Shown: piece after piece, positions 18,376-28,091 of the stretch
Position numbering within the stretch: position 1 is the first letter of the stretch
How the letters are laid out: each line of letters starts with the position of its first letter
The notes under the pieces: generated by a model
What the model saw: the letters and a program-made list of their open reading frames with translations, nothing else
Database searches by the model: none
Told to the model about the DNA's origin: nothing
Source: Aquimarina aquimarini
GTDB lineage: Bacteria > Bacteroidota > Bacteroidia > Flavobacteriales > Flavobacteriaceae
Direction of reading: 5' to 3'
Assembly (NCBI RefSeq): GCF_900299535.1
Contig: NZ_OMKE01000020.1
Location: forward strand, 1 to 60,371
DNA length: 60,371 nt
Program-made: the position numbers and the translations under genes

Positions 18376-19158
18376 ATGGCACACAAAAAACCACTAATTT
18401 TAGTTACTAATGATGATGGTATTACTGCTCCAGGAATACGTGCTCTTATTAGTGTTATGAATGAAATAGGTGATGTGGTCGTAGTTGCTCCTGATAGTCC
18501 TCAAAGCGGTATGGGACATGCCATAACAATTAATAGCACCTTGTATTGTGACCCTGTGACCATTGATAAAAGTGAACCCCAAAAAGAATATAGCTGTTCT
18601 GGTACTCCTGTAGATTGTGTAAAAATGGCTTCACGACAAATTCTAGAAAGAAAACCAGATTTATGTGTGAGTGGAATTAACCATGGTTCTAATTCTGCAA
18701 TCAATGTAATCTATTCTGGAACTATGAGTGCTGCTGTTGAAGCTGGTATTGAAGGAATTCCTGCTATTGGATTCTCATTGCTAGATTACGGCATGGATGC
18801 AGACTTCGAGCCTTGCAAAAAACATGTGAAAACTATCGTTGAAAACGTGTTAAAAAACGGATTACCAAAAGGTGTTGTTCTTAATGTAAATATCCCCAAA
18901 CTAGCTAAAGAAGAAATAAAAGGAGTAAGAATTTGTCGTCAGGCAAATGCGCATTGGGTTGAAAAATTTGACAAAAGAACAAACCCAATGGGTAGAGAGT
19001 ATTATTGGCTTTCTGGTGAATTCATAAACGAAGACAAAGGCGAAGATACTGATGAGTGGGCACTACATCATGGTTATATCTCTATAGTACCTACACAATT
19101 TGATCTCACTGCCCATCACTTTATTCAAGAATTAAACAACTGGTCATTAAATGATTAA
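18376..19158 (+). CDS. surE: 5'/3'-nucleotidase SurE
   Basis: Metal-dependent nucleoside-monophosphate phosphatase of the cytoplasm. I chose the ATG at 18376 because the protein then begins MAHKKPLILVTNDDGI, matching the family start; an ATG 33 bp upstream adds an atypical basic segment. The 260-residue length is normal. The acidic metal-binding pair in TNDDG, SGINHGSN and the Ser/Asn phosphate site are present. Its end overlaps the next small membrane-protein gene by 8 bp, with lpxB just beyond. This surE-unknown-lpxB order recurs in flavobacteria. Confidence 0.96.
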   Translation: MAHKKPLILVTNDDGITAPGIRALISVMNEIGDVVVVAPDSPQSGMGHAITINSTLYCDPVTIDKSEPQKEYSCSGTPVDCVKMASRQILERKPDLCVSGINHGSNSAINVIYSGTMSAAVEAGIEGIPAIGFSLLDYGMDADFEPCKKHVKTIVENVLKNGLPKGVVLNVNIPKLAKEEIKGVRICRQANAHWVEKFDKRTNPMGREYYWLSGEFINEDKGEDTDEWALHHGYISIVPTQFDLTAHHFIQELNNWSLND

Positions 19159-19447
19159 AAAAGAAATTAGTATTGGTCTTGTTATAGCTTTACTTGGTAA
19201 TAGTATTGGTTTTATTGTATGTGTATTTATTTTTTCTGCACTTAGCAATCAAGGTCTTTCATTTACAGAAACCGTAAAAGCATCTATAGCAAATGATTCT
19301 TTAGGCAGCTTAATTGTACTAGGGGCCATCCCAAATTTGATTATTTTCTTTCTTTTTTTAAGAAAAAATAACATATATCGTGCTCGTGGCGTGCTTCTTG
19401 CTACACTTATTGCGGCTGTTTTTATTGCAATTAGTAAATTTGCATAA
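19151..19447 (+). CDS. Small inner-membrane protein of unknown function
   Basis: 98 residues with three predicted helices (about 7-32, 51-70 and 78-95). It is not recognised as a named family. It overlaps the surE stop by 8 bp, implying translational coupling, and precedes lpxB by 74 bp. A role linked to lipid A or envelope metabolism would be inferred from position only. Confidence 0.8.
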   Translation: MIKKEISIGLVIALLGNSIGFIVCVFIFSALSNQGLSFTETVKASIANDSLGSLIVLGAIPNLIIFFLFLRKNNIYRARGVLLATLIAAVFIAISKFA

Positions 19448-19521
19448 CATATGACATCCTAGACTAGTTAATTTTGAAAAAAACGCTGTTATAATTAATA
19501 ATAGCTTATAATAAATAACAC

Positions 19522-20637
19522 ATGAAATATTACCTTCTTGCAGGAGAGGCTTCCGGTGATTTACACGGTTCCAATCTTATGAAATCCATTCTTAAAGAAG
19601 ACCCTCAGGCAGAATTTAGATTTTGGGGTGGCGATCTTATGCAGGCAGTTGGTGGCTCTTTGGTAGTACATTATAAAGAGCGGGCATTTATGGGTTTTTT
19701 AGAAATAATAACTAATCTTCTAAAGATATTAAAACTAATAGGGTATTGTAAAAAAGATATTATGCAATACCAGCCAGATGCACTTATCTTTATAGATAAT
19801 TCAGGATTTAATTTACGTATCGCAAAATGGGCAAAACCATGTGGATTTAATACTCATTATTATATCAGTCCGCAAGTATGGGCTTCTAGGCCTGGGCGGA
19901 TCAAGACTATAAAATCTACTATTGACCACATGTATGTGATCTTACCTTTTGTCAAAGATTTTTATAAAAAACACAATTATAATGTTGAGTTTGTTGGCCA
20001 CCCATTGATCGATGCTATTTCAGAACATAATCAGGTCATGCCTGAGACCTTTAAAGCTGAATACAAATTAGATGAACGTCCTATTATAGCTATATTACCA
20101 GGAAGTAGAAAACAAGAAATTCGAAAAATGCTTGAGGTAATGCTTTCTGTGGTAGATGATTTTCCTGATTACCAATTTGTCATTGCTGGTGCTCCTAGCC
20201 AAGATGCTTCTTTCTATACTCCTTTTATCAAAAAAGAAGGAGTTCATCTTATTATGAATAAAACATATGACTTATTAAGTTTAAGTAATGCGGCATTAGT
20301 AACTTCTGGGACCGCTACTTTAGAAACCGCATTATTCAAAGTACCACAGGTAGTTTGCTATAAAGGAAGCTATATTTCTTATCAAATTGCAAAACGAATC
20401 ATTAATCTGGATTATATTTCTCTGGTAAATCTTATTATGGACAAACCAGTTGTAAAAGAATTAATTCAAAATGATTTTACTTCTGAAAAACTCAAAGAAG
20501 AACTTTCTATCATTATCGATGATTACAAAAGAGCTGTTATGTTTTTGGATTACTATGATCTAGAAAAAAACCTTGGTGGTAGGGGAGCTAATGAAAAAAC
20601 AGCCAAATCCATTATTAATGCTATAAAAGAAAAATAA
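19522..20637 (+). CDS. lpxB: Lipid-A-disaccharide synthase
   Basis: Glycosyltransferase (family GT19) that condenses UDP-2,3-diacylglucosamine with lipid X to form the lipid A disaccharide at the inner face of the membrane. The 371-residue length is normal. Motifs present: LLAGEASGDLHGSNLM at the N-terminus, YISPQVWASRPGRI, VEFVGHPLIDA and the nucleotide-binding ILPGSRKQEI. It ends 18 bp from the converging histidine kinase gene with no strong terminator between. Confidence 0.97.
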   Translation: MKYYLLAGEASGDLHGSNLMKSILKEDPQAEFRFWGGDLMQAVGGSLVVHYKERAFMGFLEIITNLLKILKLIGYCKKDIMQYQPDALIFIDNSGFNLRIAKWAKPCGFNTHYYISPQVWASRPGRIKTIKSTIDHMYVILPFVKDFYKKHNYNVEFVGHPLIDAISEHNQVMPETFKAEYKLDERPIIAILPGSRKQEIRKMLEVMLSVVDDFPDYQFVIAGAPSQDASFYTPFIKKEGVHLIMNKTYDLLSLSNAALVTSGTATLETALFKVPQVVCYKGSYISYQIAKRIINLDYISLVNLIMDKPVVKELIQNDFTSEKLKEELSIIIDDYKRAVMFLDYYDLEKNLGGRGANEKTAKSIINAIKEK

Positions 20638-20655
20638 GGGGTTCTCACCCATTAT

Positions 20656-22860
20656 TCATGAACAACTCATAATTGTTTTGTATAATAATTCAGGATTTAC
20701 TGGCTTATGAAGAATAGTTGCAATACCTACCTCATCAAACTTATCTTTATTTAACTTTTCTGAGATTGCTGTCAACGCAACAACTGGTATTTTTTTGTCA
20801 TATTTTTTAATATGTTTTGTAGCTTCAAAACCATCCATGTTAGGCATCATAATATCCATTAATATCATAGAGTATTTATTACTTCTCACCATATCAATAG
20901 CCTCTTTCCCATCATAAGCTGAATCACATGTAAAACCATAATCCGAAATTATTTTTTTAGTTATTAACTGATTTACTTTATTATCCTCTACCAGCAGAAC
21001 ATTTATATTTTTTTGCAATTCATCTCTACTATCAGCAAATATCTTATTTTCCTCAGCACTTTTTTCAGGAATATCAAAATCGATCTTAAACGAAATTTTA
21101 GTTCCTTTTCCTGGTTTGGATTTTATAGTGATACTACTATTATGCAACTCTAGTATTTTTTTTGCTATAGATAACCCCAATCCAGTCCCTCCAAATTTTC
21201 TATTTACTTTTACCGAGCCTTGATCAAAGTTTTCAAATGCTTTATCTATTTGTGTTTTAGTCATCCCTATACCAGTATCTCTTATAGAAAACCTAATTTT
21301 GGCCTTATCTTCTGTTTTTGATTCTAACACAACTTTTATATCTATATCTCCATATTTGGTAAACTTTAATGCATTCTCCAATATTTTGAGAAATACTTGA
21401 GACACCTTGAGCATATCTCCTATAAGGTTTTCTGGGATATCATTATCTATCCTTTTATTAATTACATTATTATTCCCCTTCATAACTACAGAAAAATCTA
21501 TTAGGTTTTCTAATAATGTTTTTAAATCAAAAACTTCATGTTTCAATTCAAACTTATCCTTTTCAAGATTGTTTAGATGAATAACATCGGTAAGTAAATT
21601 CAATAACTGATCACTAGACATAGAGATCAGTTTTAATTGTTTTTTTTGACTTATTGTTAATTTTTCTTTTTGTAATAAGAAGACAATTCCTTTTATAGTG
21701 GTAAGAGGTGTAAAAAGCTCATGGGTTACTGAATCTAAAAAATCCGATTTTGCCCGTAATGCTTTGTCAACTTTTTCATTTGCTTCTTTAAGCTTATTAT
21801 TACTAGAGCTCAATAAAGCATTTACTTTTGATTTATATTTAGATTTTCTGTTTTGTGCTACACTCAATGCGATTAATCCAATAATAAGCACGCTTGAGAG
21901 TAGAATAATATATTTATTCGTTTTTATTTGGGATTCTTTTAGTTCATTCTCTACCCTAATTCTTTTATTTTCTTCTTCTTTTAAATTTAATTTATTTGAT
22001 AAAATACGAGTTGTGCTTATTTCTCTTGATCTCTTATTATAATGTTCAGAAAAACTTTTTGAGGACTGACTATAGAGAAATGAGGCTTTTTTATAATTGT
22101 TTTGTTTTTCGTAATAAAATCCTTTTGCATAAAATAATTTACCTTTAAAATTAAGATCAGTAGCATATGTTGATTTTTCTTTCTCTATGATATCAAAGCA
22201 ACTTCGAGCTTTATCAAATTGACCTAAATTTATATAGCCTTCTGCCAAAAACAGGTTTAGATTTCTTTTTCTATTCCTCTTAACTTGTGTATTAACTACT
22301 GCATCTATAGACCTCAAGGCATGCACAATAACCAAGTTCCATTTTTTCTCCCTTAAATACAATAAGCACAAATTATAATTGATATCGATTACATCTTCTT
22401 TCTTTCCATATTTGCGCAATAATTTTTCTGCAGTAAGAAAAGCATGATGTCCTTCTTTTTTATTTCCTTTCTCCAGTTCAAATATGCCCATAGACTCATA
22501 GTACAGACCTAATTCTCTTTGATCATTTAACTCTTTTATTATCTTAAAATTTTCTGCCAGATACTCTTCTGCTTTTATAGTATCTCTTCTTTGAAAAAAA
22601 AAATCTATTATTGCCTTATTAACTTCAAGTTTTATATAGGGGTCATTTATTTCTTTTACTAAATTCTCTGCATATTCTAATAGGTAAGTTCCTTTTTCTT
22701 CTCCTTCTTTTGTTTTTGCAGAAAATGATTCTGAAGATTCTTTTAAGATACTTCTTACGCTGTCTATACTAATTTCTTTATCAGAAATCTGGGCTTTTAC
22801 AGGTATTGCACTCAAATTAACCAGTAAATACAAGACATATAGACACGCACAGGATTTCAT
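20656..22860 (-). CDS. TPR-containing hybrid histidine kinase / response regulator
   Basis: Membrane sensor kinase of 734 residues. Signal peptide (1-23), a periplasmic helical TPR-like region (about 45-290), one transmembrane helix (317-335), a coiled-coil linker, then HisKA with phospho-acceptor His380 in THELFTPLT. HATPase follows, with NALKF (496-500), DTGIGM (528-533) and GGTGLGLSIAKKI. A C-terminal receiver domain carries E625/D626, phospho-acceptor Asp669 in MILMDIMMPNMDG and Lys719. The H-box reads HELFTPL instead of the commoner HELRTPL. No DNA-binding output or cognate regulator lies nearby, so it probably signals to another phosphotransfer partner. The ligand is unknown. Confidence 0.95.
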   Translation of the reverse strand: MKSCACLYVLYLLVNLSAIPVKAQISDKEISIDSVRSILKESSESFSAKTKEGEEKGTYLLEYAENLVKEINDPYIKLEVNKAIIDFFFQRRDTIKAEEYLAENFKIIKELNDQRELGLYYESMGIFELEKGNKKEGHHAFLTAEKLLRKYGKKEDVIDINYNLCLLYLREKKWNLVIVHALRSIDAVVNTQVKRNRKRNLNLFLAEGYINLGQFDKARSCFDIIEKEKSTYATDLNFKGKLFYAKGFYYEKQNNYKKASFLYSQSSKSFSEHYNKRSREISTTRILSNKLNLKEEENKRIRVENELKESQIKTNKYIILLSSVLIIGLIALSVAQNRKSKYKSKVNALLSSSNNKLKEANEKVDKALRAKSDFLDSVTHELFTPLTTIKGIVFLLQKEKLTISQKKQLKLISMSSDQLLNLLTDVIHLNNLEKDKFELKHEVFDLKTLLENLIDFSVVMKGNNNVINKRIDNDIPENLIGDMLKVSQVFLKILENALKFTKYGDIDIKVVLESKTEDKAKIRFSIRDTGIGMTKTQIDKAFENFDQGSVKVNRKFGGTGLGLSIAKKILELHNSSITIKSKPGKGTKISFKIDFDIPEKSAEENKIFADSRDELQKNINVLLVEDNKVNQLITKKIISDYGFTCDSAYDGKEAIDMVRSNKYSMILMDIMMPNMDGFEATKHIKKYDKKIPVVALTAISEKLNKDKFDEVGIATILHKPVNPELLYKTIMSCS

Positions 22861-23086
22861 TTTTGAAGAGTTTGATTTTCAACGCATTAATATATCAAAA
22901 AAAAACACTCCCTAATCCTAAATTTTAAACAAATTATGTAAAATTACACCTACAATATTTTGTCATATTTTACCTCAGACCAAAAGTATTTTTACTAGAA
23001 TACTATTAATCTTACATCTCATAATTAATTTTTAAACTTTTGAAAATGTTACAAAAAACACGTACTTTGTTATAAACCCAAATCAA

Positions 23087-23620
23087 ATGAAAAGAGTAAT
23101 TATATATCTTCTGGTCGCTGTTTTACATATTTCCTGCGGAAGTTCTTCTAAAAATAGAGTTGTTATATCTTCTAAAACAAGAGCTACCCATAAAACCAAT
23201 ACAAGAACTGCTCATAAAACCAATAAAACTCCTGGTAATAAAAAAATTAAAAGTATCGTAAAGTATGCCAAAACTTTTAATGGTACTAGATATAAGTATG
23301 GAGGTACTACAAAAAAAGGAATGGATTGTTCTGGATTAGTCTATACATCATTCAAAAAGGAAAATGTTGTTCTACCTAGAACTTCAAAAACTATGGCTAC
23401 TCAAGGTAAGCCTGTATCTCTAAAAAAAGTTACTGTTGGAGATTTACTTTTTTTCAAAACCAATAAAAGAAAAAACGTTATCTCTCATGTTGGTTTAGTA
23501 GTAGAAACCAAAGGGGTTATTAAATTCATACATGCCTCAACATCTAAAGGAGTGACGGTATCTAGTCTAAACGAAAAATATTGGAACAAGTGTTTTGCTA
23601 GCGCGAGACGAATACTGTAA
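23087..23620 (+). CDS. NlpC/P60 (C40) peptidoglycan endopeptidase lipoprotein
   Basis: Cell-wall hydrolase of 177 residues, typically cutting D-gamma-glutamyl-diaminopimelate bonds. The N-terminus is a lipoprotein signal with Cys17 (VLHISCGSS), followed by a basic Thr/Lys-rich linker (about 22-52). The catalytic triad positions are Cys81 in MDCSGLVY, His134 in VISHVGLV and His149 in KFIHAS. A TACTTTG just upstream (about 23062-23068) resembles a -7 box one base short. ComEC follows 118 bp downstream on the same strand. Confidence 0.94.
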   Translation: MKRVIIYLLVAVLHISCGSSSKNRVVISSKTRATHKTNTRTAHKTNKTPGNKKIKSIVKYAKTFNGTRYKYGGTTKKGMDCSGLVYTSFKKENVVLPRTSKTMATQGKPVSLKKVTVGDLLFFKTNKRKNVISHVGLVVETKGVIKFIHASTSKGVTVSSLNEKYWNKCFASARRIL

Positions 23621-23738
23621 ATCAACGCAACACATTTTTATTTTTTTTAGAAAACAAAAATCATAATTTCAAAAAATGAAACTGTGATTTCATATCATTG
23701 CATCATAAACAACTGAATTTCAATTTCAACAGTGTTTT

Positions 23739-25784
23739 ATGAAGCTTCTTAACATCCCTTTTATTTTCATAACGATTTCAACAGGTGTTGGAATTCTACT
23801 TGGTTACTATTATGTTGATATTGCTATTAATGCTCTTCTTCCTATTTTTTTCATTTCAACATGTATTCTAAGCGGCACATGGCAACAATCAAAAAAAATG
23901 TTCAGTAAAGGGCATTTTTTCACCTTTTCAATGATTCTTTTCTTTATCATTTTTGGAATAACGCTAGTAAAAATTCATAATCCAAAAAATCAACCAAATC
24001 ATTACATCAACCATATCAACATAAGTCATAAAGATCCTATCGGAATACGATTTCACATTAAAGAACACCTAAAATCCTCTTCATATTACAACAAGTATAT
24101 TATTTCTCTTAGATATCTAGAAGAGGAGATGGTAGATGGTTTATTACTACTACGAATTTCAAAAGATAGCATATCCCCTACTTTAGAAATTGGTGATACC
24201 TATACCATTTATACCAAAATAGAACAAACTCCCAAGCCTCTGAATCCACTTCAATTTGATTATGCAAAACATTTAAGCAAACAATACATATATCACCAAA
24301 TTACTGCAAAATACCATCAACTCATTCATAACGAAAGAAAGAAATCTTCTCTACCTCAGATAGCGTATCAAATAAGAAAAAACATCAATTTATCCTTGAG
24401 TTCTTATTCTTTTACTGATAAACAACTATCTATTATTAATGCACTAATACTAGGACAGAAACAAAATCTAAGTAAAGAGACCTTTGATGCATATAAAGAT
24501 GCAGGAGCTATTCACATTCTGGCTGTATCTGGGCTACATATAGGAATCATCTTGTTATTTTTAAACAGTATAACTTCTCCTCTTAATAGGTATAAAAGAT
24601 TTGGAAAAACTCTTCAATTAATCCTAATTATATTATCGCTGTGGTCTTTTGCTATTATAGCTGGATTATCTCCTTCTGTACTTAGAGCAGTTACTATGTT
24701 CTCTTTTTTATCAATAGGAAAACATATGAGATCAAAAGCCAGCACTTTAAGTTCTCTCTTTATTTCAGCATTTGTTCTTTTGTGTTTCAATCCGTTATTA
24801 TTATTTTCTATTGGTTTTCAATTGAGTTATCTGGCTGTACTTGCCATCATCTTGATACAACCACTTATTGCCAAATTTTATGCTCCCAGATTTTATATCT
24901 TCAAAAAACTATGGGAGACATTCACTGTTACAATAGCAGCTCAGATAGGTTTACTACCAATAACACTCTACTATTTCAACCATTTTCCGATCTTGTTTTT
25001 TGTTTCTAACCTTATCATTATTCCTTTCTTAGGAAGCATTCTTGGGATCGGGATTATTGTTATCATTCTTGCTTCTTTACATATTCTTCCTGATTTTATA
25101 AGAAACTTATTTTCTGATTGCATTAGTACAATGAATTACATTGTAGCATGGACCGCACAACACGAAAACTTTATAATTAGAAATATTTATTTCTCTAAAA
25201 GCATGCTCTTTTCTTTTTATCTTATCTTGGTTTTTGCAATCGCAACCAGTAAATTACATCTAAGAAAAAGGCTTATCTGGCTAACTGCTCCAATTCTTTT
25301 ATTTATTGGTATTCTTATCTATGAAAAACATAGTAAAGTAGCTATAGAAGAATTAATTATATATCACACTCATCGTAATACAACCATTGGTTTTTTAAAA
25401 AACCAATCTCTCAGAGTATATAGTAAAACTCCTTTATCTAAAAAAAACCAAACTTTTTTATTTGGCAATTATTTGACAAAAAAGCAAGCCTCTCTTGATA
25501 GTACAGTGCGACTAAAAAACAAGTATCAATATAAAAAACAAAACATCATTATCATAGATAGTTCTTGTACTTATAACACTCAACTCTATTCTCCTGACAT
25601 CCTTTTATTATCTGGTTCACCAAAAATACATCTGGATAGGGTTTTATCAATTCTGAAACCCAAACAAATCATTGCAGATGGCAGTAACTATAAAAGCTAT
25701 ATAGACCGATGGGAAATTAGCTGTAAGAAACAAAAAATCCCTTTTCATCGTACAGATAAAAAAGGAGCCTTTGTATTAAAATAA
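23739..25784 (+). CDS. comEC: ComEC/Rec2-family DNA uptake channel protein
   Basis: Polytopic membrane protein of 681 residues, probably translocating single-stranded DNA during natural transformation. Two N-terminal helices are followed by an OB-fold-like DUF4131 domain (about 30-170). The Competence domain (about 215-510) carries the signature ILAVSGLHIGIIL and GLSPSVLRA. The final ~140 residues are a short soluble tail without the HxHxDH metal motif of full ComEC metallo-beta-lactamase-like domains, as is usual in Bacteroidota. Other competence genes are not in the window. Confidence 0.93.
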   Translation: MKLLNIPFIFITISTGVGILLGYYYVDIAINALLPIFFISTCILSGTWQQSKKMFSKGHFFTFSMILFFIIFGITLVKIHNPKNQPNHYINHINISHKDPIGIRFHIKEHLKSSSYYNKYIISLRYLEEEMVDGLLLLRISKDSISPTLEIGDTYTIYTKIEQTPKPLNPLQFDYAKHLSKQYIYHQITAKYHQLIHNERKKSSLPQIAYQIRKNINLSLSSYSFTDKQLSIINALILGQKQNLSKETFDAYKDAGAIHILAVSGLHIGIILLFLNSITSPLNRYKRFGKTLQLILIILSLWSFAIIAGLSPSVLRAVTMFSFLSIGKHMRSKASTLSSLFISAFVLLCFNPLLLFSIGFQLSYLAVLAIILIQPLIAKFYAPRFYIFKKLWETFTVTIAAQIGLLPITLYYFNHFPILFFVSNLIIIPFLGSILGIGIIVIILASLHILPDFIRNLFSDCISTMNYIVAWTAQHENFIIRNIYFSKSMLFSFYLILVFAIATSKLHLRKRLIWLTAPILLFIGILIYEKHSKVAIEELIIYHTHRNTTIGFLKNQSLRVYSKTPLSKKNQTFLFGNYLTKKQASLDSTVRLKNKYQYKKQNIIIIDSSCTYNTQLYSPDILLLSGSPKIHLDRVLSILKPKQIIADGSNYKSYIDRWEISCKKQKIPFHRTDKKGAFVLK

Positions 25785-25797
25785 GGGTATCAAAATC

Positions 25798-27075
25798 CTA
25801 AAGTGATACTACAGATTTTTTCACATACTCTTTTCTAATAGAAAGTTTTACTTCTTTTATCATCTTATATAGTGCTGGTATACAATCTCTGGCAAGACTA
25901 GTTTGACTATTAAAAAGCACGCAAATACCTAAATCTTCTTCAGGGTAAATTGCAATTTCACTTCTATAATCATTAACACTTCCACCGTGATGAAAAACCA
26001 TATTTGGTTTTTCTATTTCTTTATCTGTGAGGGTATGAATCCTCCATCCTAGCCCATAAAAAGAGGCGGCATATCCTGGCCATTTTTGATAGTATTGTCT
26101 TCTACCTGTTACTTCTATTTTTGGATTAAACACATAATCCATTGTATCAGGCATCATAACTTCAGGGTTATTACCCAATAAAAACTTCATCCATTTTGCC
26201 ATATCAGAGACACTTGCATTAATCCCTCCTGCGGCAATAGCATTATTATAATATTTCTTATTAATCTGTATTGGAGTCCATCTTTTATGACGACGACGAT
26301 GGGGTTCTGCTACATTTTCTGATCCTTTAATTGCTTCATAGCTTGCAGAAGCAGAAGTCATTTGTAATGGTTCAAAAATCTTATCTCGTATAACTTGTCT
26401 AAAAGGTTTACCAGTAACCTCTTCTATAATTGTACCACTCAATGCAAAAACAGCATTTTGATAGCTATATATTTTTCCTGGTTTATCTATTGGAGTAACT
26501 TTCTTAAATTGATTTGCAATAGTCTTTATGGGCACCCCGTCCTCTACAAGATTCGTATAACTATGATATGGTAGTCCAGTAGTATGCGATAAGATATGTG
26601 ACAAGGATATTTTTTTGGTTTGTCCTAAACTAGAAAATCTAAAATCAGGAACATACTCTATTACTTTATCATCCCAATCAAGCAAGCCTTCTTCTACATG
26701 TATTCCTGCCAATATTCCTGCAAAACCCTTAGATACAGAACCTATTCTAAAAATAGTTTTTTCATTAATCTCATCTTGTAAAGCTACATTTCTTTTACCA
26801 TATCCTCCTATGTAAACAACAGAATCGCATTTCACAATCCCGATTGCAGCTCCAACAATTAATTTTTCTTGGAGTGCTTTTGCAAAATAGGTATTGATAG
26901 AATCAATTAATCTTTGTTTATACTCCTCATCAGGGGGATTAAAACTTTCTGATGCTACTACTTGAGCAGATTGTGGTTTTTGAAATGTTTTTGGTTGCTG
27001 TCTTGCGGAAACATAAGAAACAAGTAACACAAGTAACAACATAGTCGGGGTGGCTATGGTTATTATCTTTCTCAT
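25798..27075 (-). CDS. Serine hydrolase, class C beta-lactamase-like family
   Basis: Exported penicillin-recognising-enzyme-fold hydrolase of about 425 residues. I prefer the ATG at 27075, which gives the signal sequence MRKIITIATPTMLLLVLLVS; the longer reading from 27114 adds a Phe-rich stretch. Motifs: SVSK (FRIGSVSKGFAG) for nucleophile and lysine, YQN (YSYQNAVF) as the YxN element and HHGG near the C-terminus. Such proteins are esterases, D-aminopeptidases or PBP4-like enzymes more often than true beta-lactamases. The substrate is unknown. It is convergent with comEC 13 bp away. Confidence 0.92.
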   Translation of the reverse strand: MRKIITIATPTMLLLVLLVSYVSARQQPKTFQKPQSAQVVASESFNPPDEEYKQRLIDSINTYFAKALQEKLIVGAAIGIVKCDSVVYIGGYGKRNVALQDEINEKTIFRIGSVSKGFAGILAGIHVEEGLLDWDDKVIEYVPDFRFSSLGQTKKISLSHILSHTTGLPYHSYTNLVEDGVPIKTIANQFKKVTPIDKPGKIYSYQNAVFALSGTIIEEVTGKPFRQVIRDKIFEPLQMTSASASYEAIKGSENVAEPHRRRHKRWTPIQINKKYYNNAIAAGGINASVSDMAKWMKFLLGNNPEVMMPDTMDYVFNPKIEVTGRRQYYQKWPGYAASFYGLGWRIHTLTDKEIEKPNMVFHHGGSVNDYRSEIAIYPEEDLGICVLFNSQTSLARDCIPALYKMIKEVKLSIRKEYVKKSVVSL

Positions 27076-27390
27076 AAGCAGGTAGGACTCAAAAAAAAAG
27101 CAAATAAAACTCAATAAAGTAATTATTATTTTGATGTAGGTATATCCTAATTACCTCAGGCTATATGAGCTATATTTTCTTATCTTTTCAAATCAGATTT
27201 GGGTATTAAGTTTATGGTTTATATATGTATATAACGAACAAGTTCTCAATTCATTGTGTACGCAACTATCAGACAAACATTAGTCACATTATTCAAACCC
27301 TTATAATTTAAGAAATAAGAGCGCACATAAAACCTTATTTGGTTACATAACCAGCTTAAGATTTACATGATATTATTATCGTGTTTAGCT

Positions 27391-27930
27391 TCAATTTTCA
27401 AAAGTACTTACAAAAGATTCTTCATACTTTTGCCATGCAGCTTTGGTGGTTAACTTTTTATAATCATTAGAATAGATCATTTTCAAGTAGATCTCTAATT
27501 GCTGCGGAGTCTTATACCCTACTACTGGAGCTATTAGACTTCCTTTCTCATCAAAAAACACCATACTTGGATAGCCACTAATTTTTAATGCATTTGCAAA
27601 AAAGTGTTGGCTATTTCTACCTTTTCTATCTGGATTATGGTTTGGGTTTGTATAGGTAAAGTCATTGTACTCTACCTCTTCTGTTCCTTCTGCATTAAAT
27701 TTTACTGGGTAGTAATTCTTATTTACAAAAGACACGACATCTTTATTGTGAAATGTTTTTTTATCTAAGAGTTTACAAGGCCCACACCAATCGGTATAAA
27801 CATCCATAAAGATTTTTTTAGGTTCTTTTTTTTGGGCCTCTAATGCATTATTCATAGTCATCCATTTAATTTCTTGAGATTGAGCAAAAAAGCTCATTAG
27901 AAATACAAATAGAACAAGTAGGTTTTTCAT
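27391..27930 (-). CDS. Exported thioredoxin-like protein
   Basis: The chosen start (27930) gives MKNLLVLFVFLMSFFAQSQ, a signal peptide, and a 179-residue protein; the ORF extends upstream to 28074 but those codons look non-coding. The thioredoxin fold carries the redox motif WCGPC in VYTDWCGPCKLLDKK and the cis-Pro region SGYPSMVFFD. It is probably a periplasmic thiol reductase or DsbD-type partner. It lies downstream of the POT/DPP-IV operon on the same strand, separated by a 161-bp leader that contains a strong inverted repeat. Confidence 0.92.
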   Translation of the reverse strand: MKNLLVLFVFLMSFFAQSQEIKWMTMNNALEAQKKEPKKIFMDVYTDWCGPCKLLDKKTFHNKDVVSFVNKNYYPVKFNAEGTEEVEYNDFTYTNPNHNPDRKGRNSQHFFANALKISGYPSMVFFDEKGSLIAPVVGYKTPQQLEIYLKMIYSNDYKKLTTKAAWQKYEESFVSTFEN

Positions 27931-27957
27931 AGGTTCTCTTTTTATTGTGTTCTGAAT

Positions 27958-28008
27958 ATGAGATTGACAAAACACACTTTTACTGGTAATATATTTTGTC
28001 AATCTCAT
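27958..28008. promoter_or_regulatory. 15-bp perfect inverted repeat upstream of the thioredoxin-like gene
   Basis: Arms atgagattgacaaaa (27958-27972) and its exact complement (27994-28008) flank a 21-nt loop, 28 bp upstream of the start codon. There is no T-tract in the gene's direction, so it is more likely a regulatory hairpin or operator than a terminator of the upstream operon. Confidence 0.5.
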
Positions 28009-28091
28009 TTTTATAACTAGTCGGAAACAAAAACTGTTCCTTAAATAAAAATTACTTTGCCTTTGGGAAAGCAAGTAAAGTTACATAATAT

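Noticed and set aside
25786..25808. gtatca/tgatac inverted repeat between comEC and the serine hydrolase
   Set aside because: Six-bp arms with an 11-nt loop overlap a stop codon; expected by chance in AT-rich DNA.
28055..28080. Imperfect hairpin downstream of the second POT gene
   Set aside because: Stem is short and bulged; possible weak terminator but not supportable.
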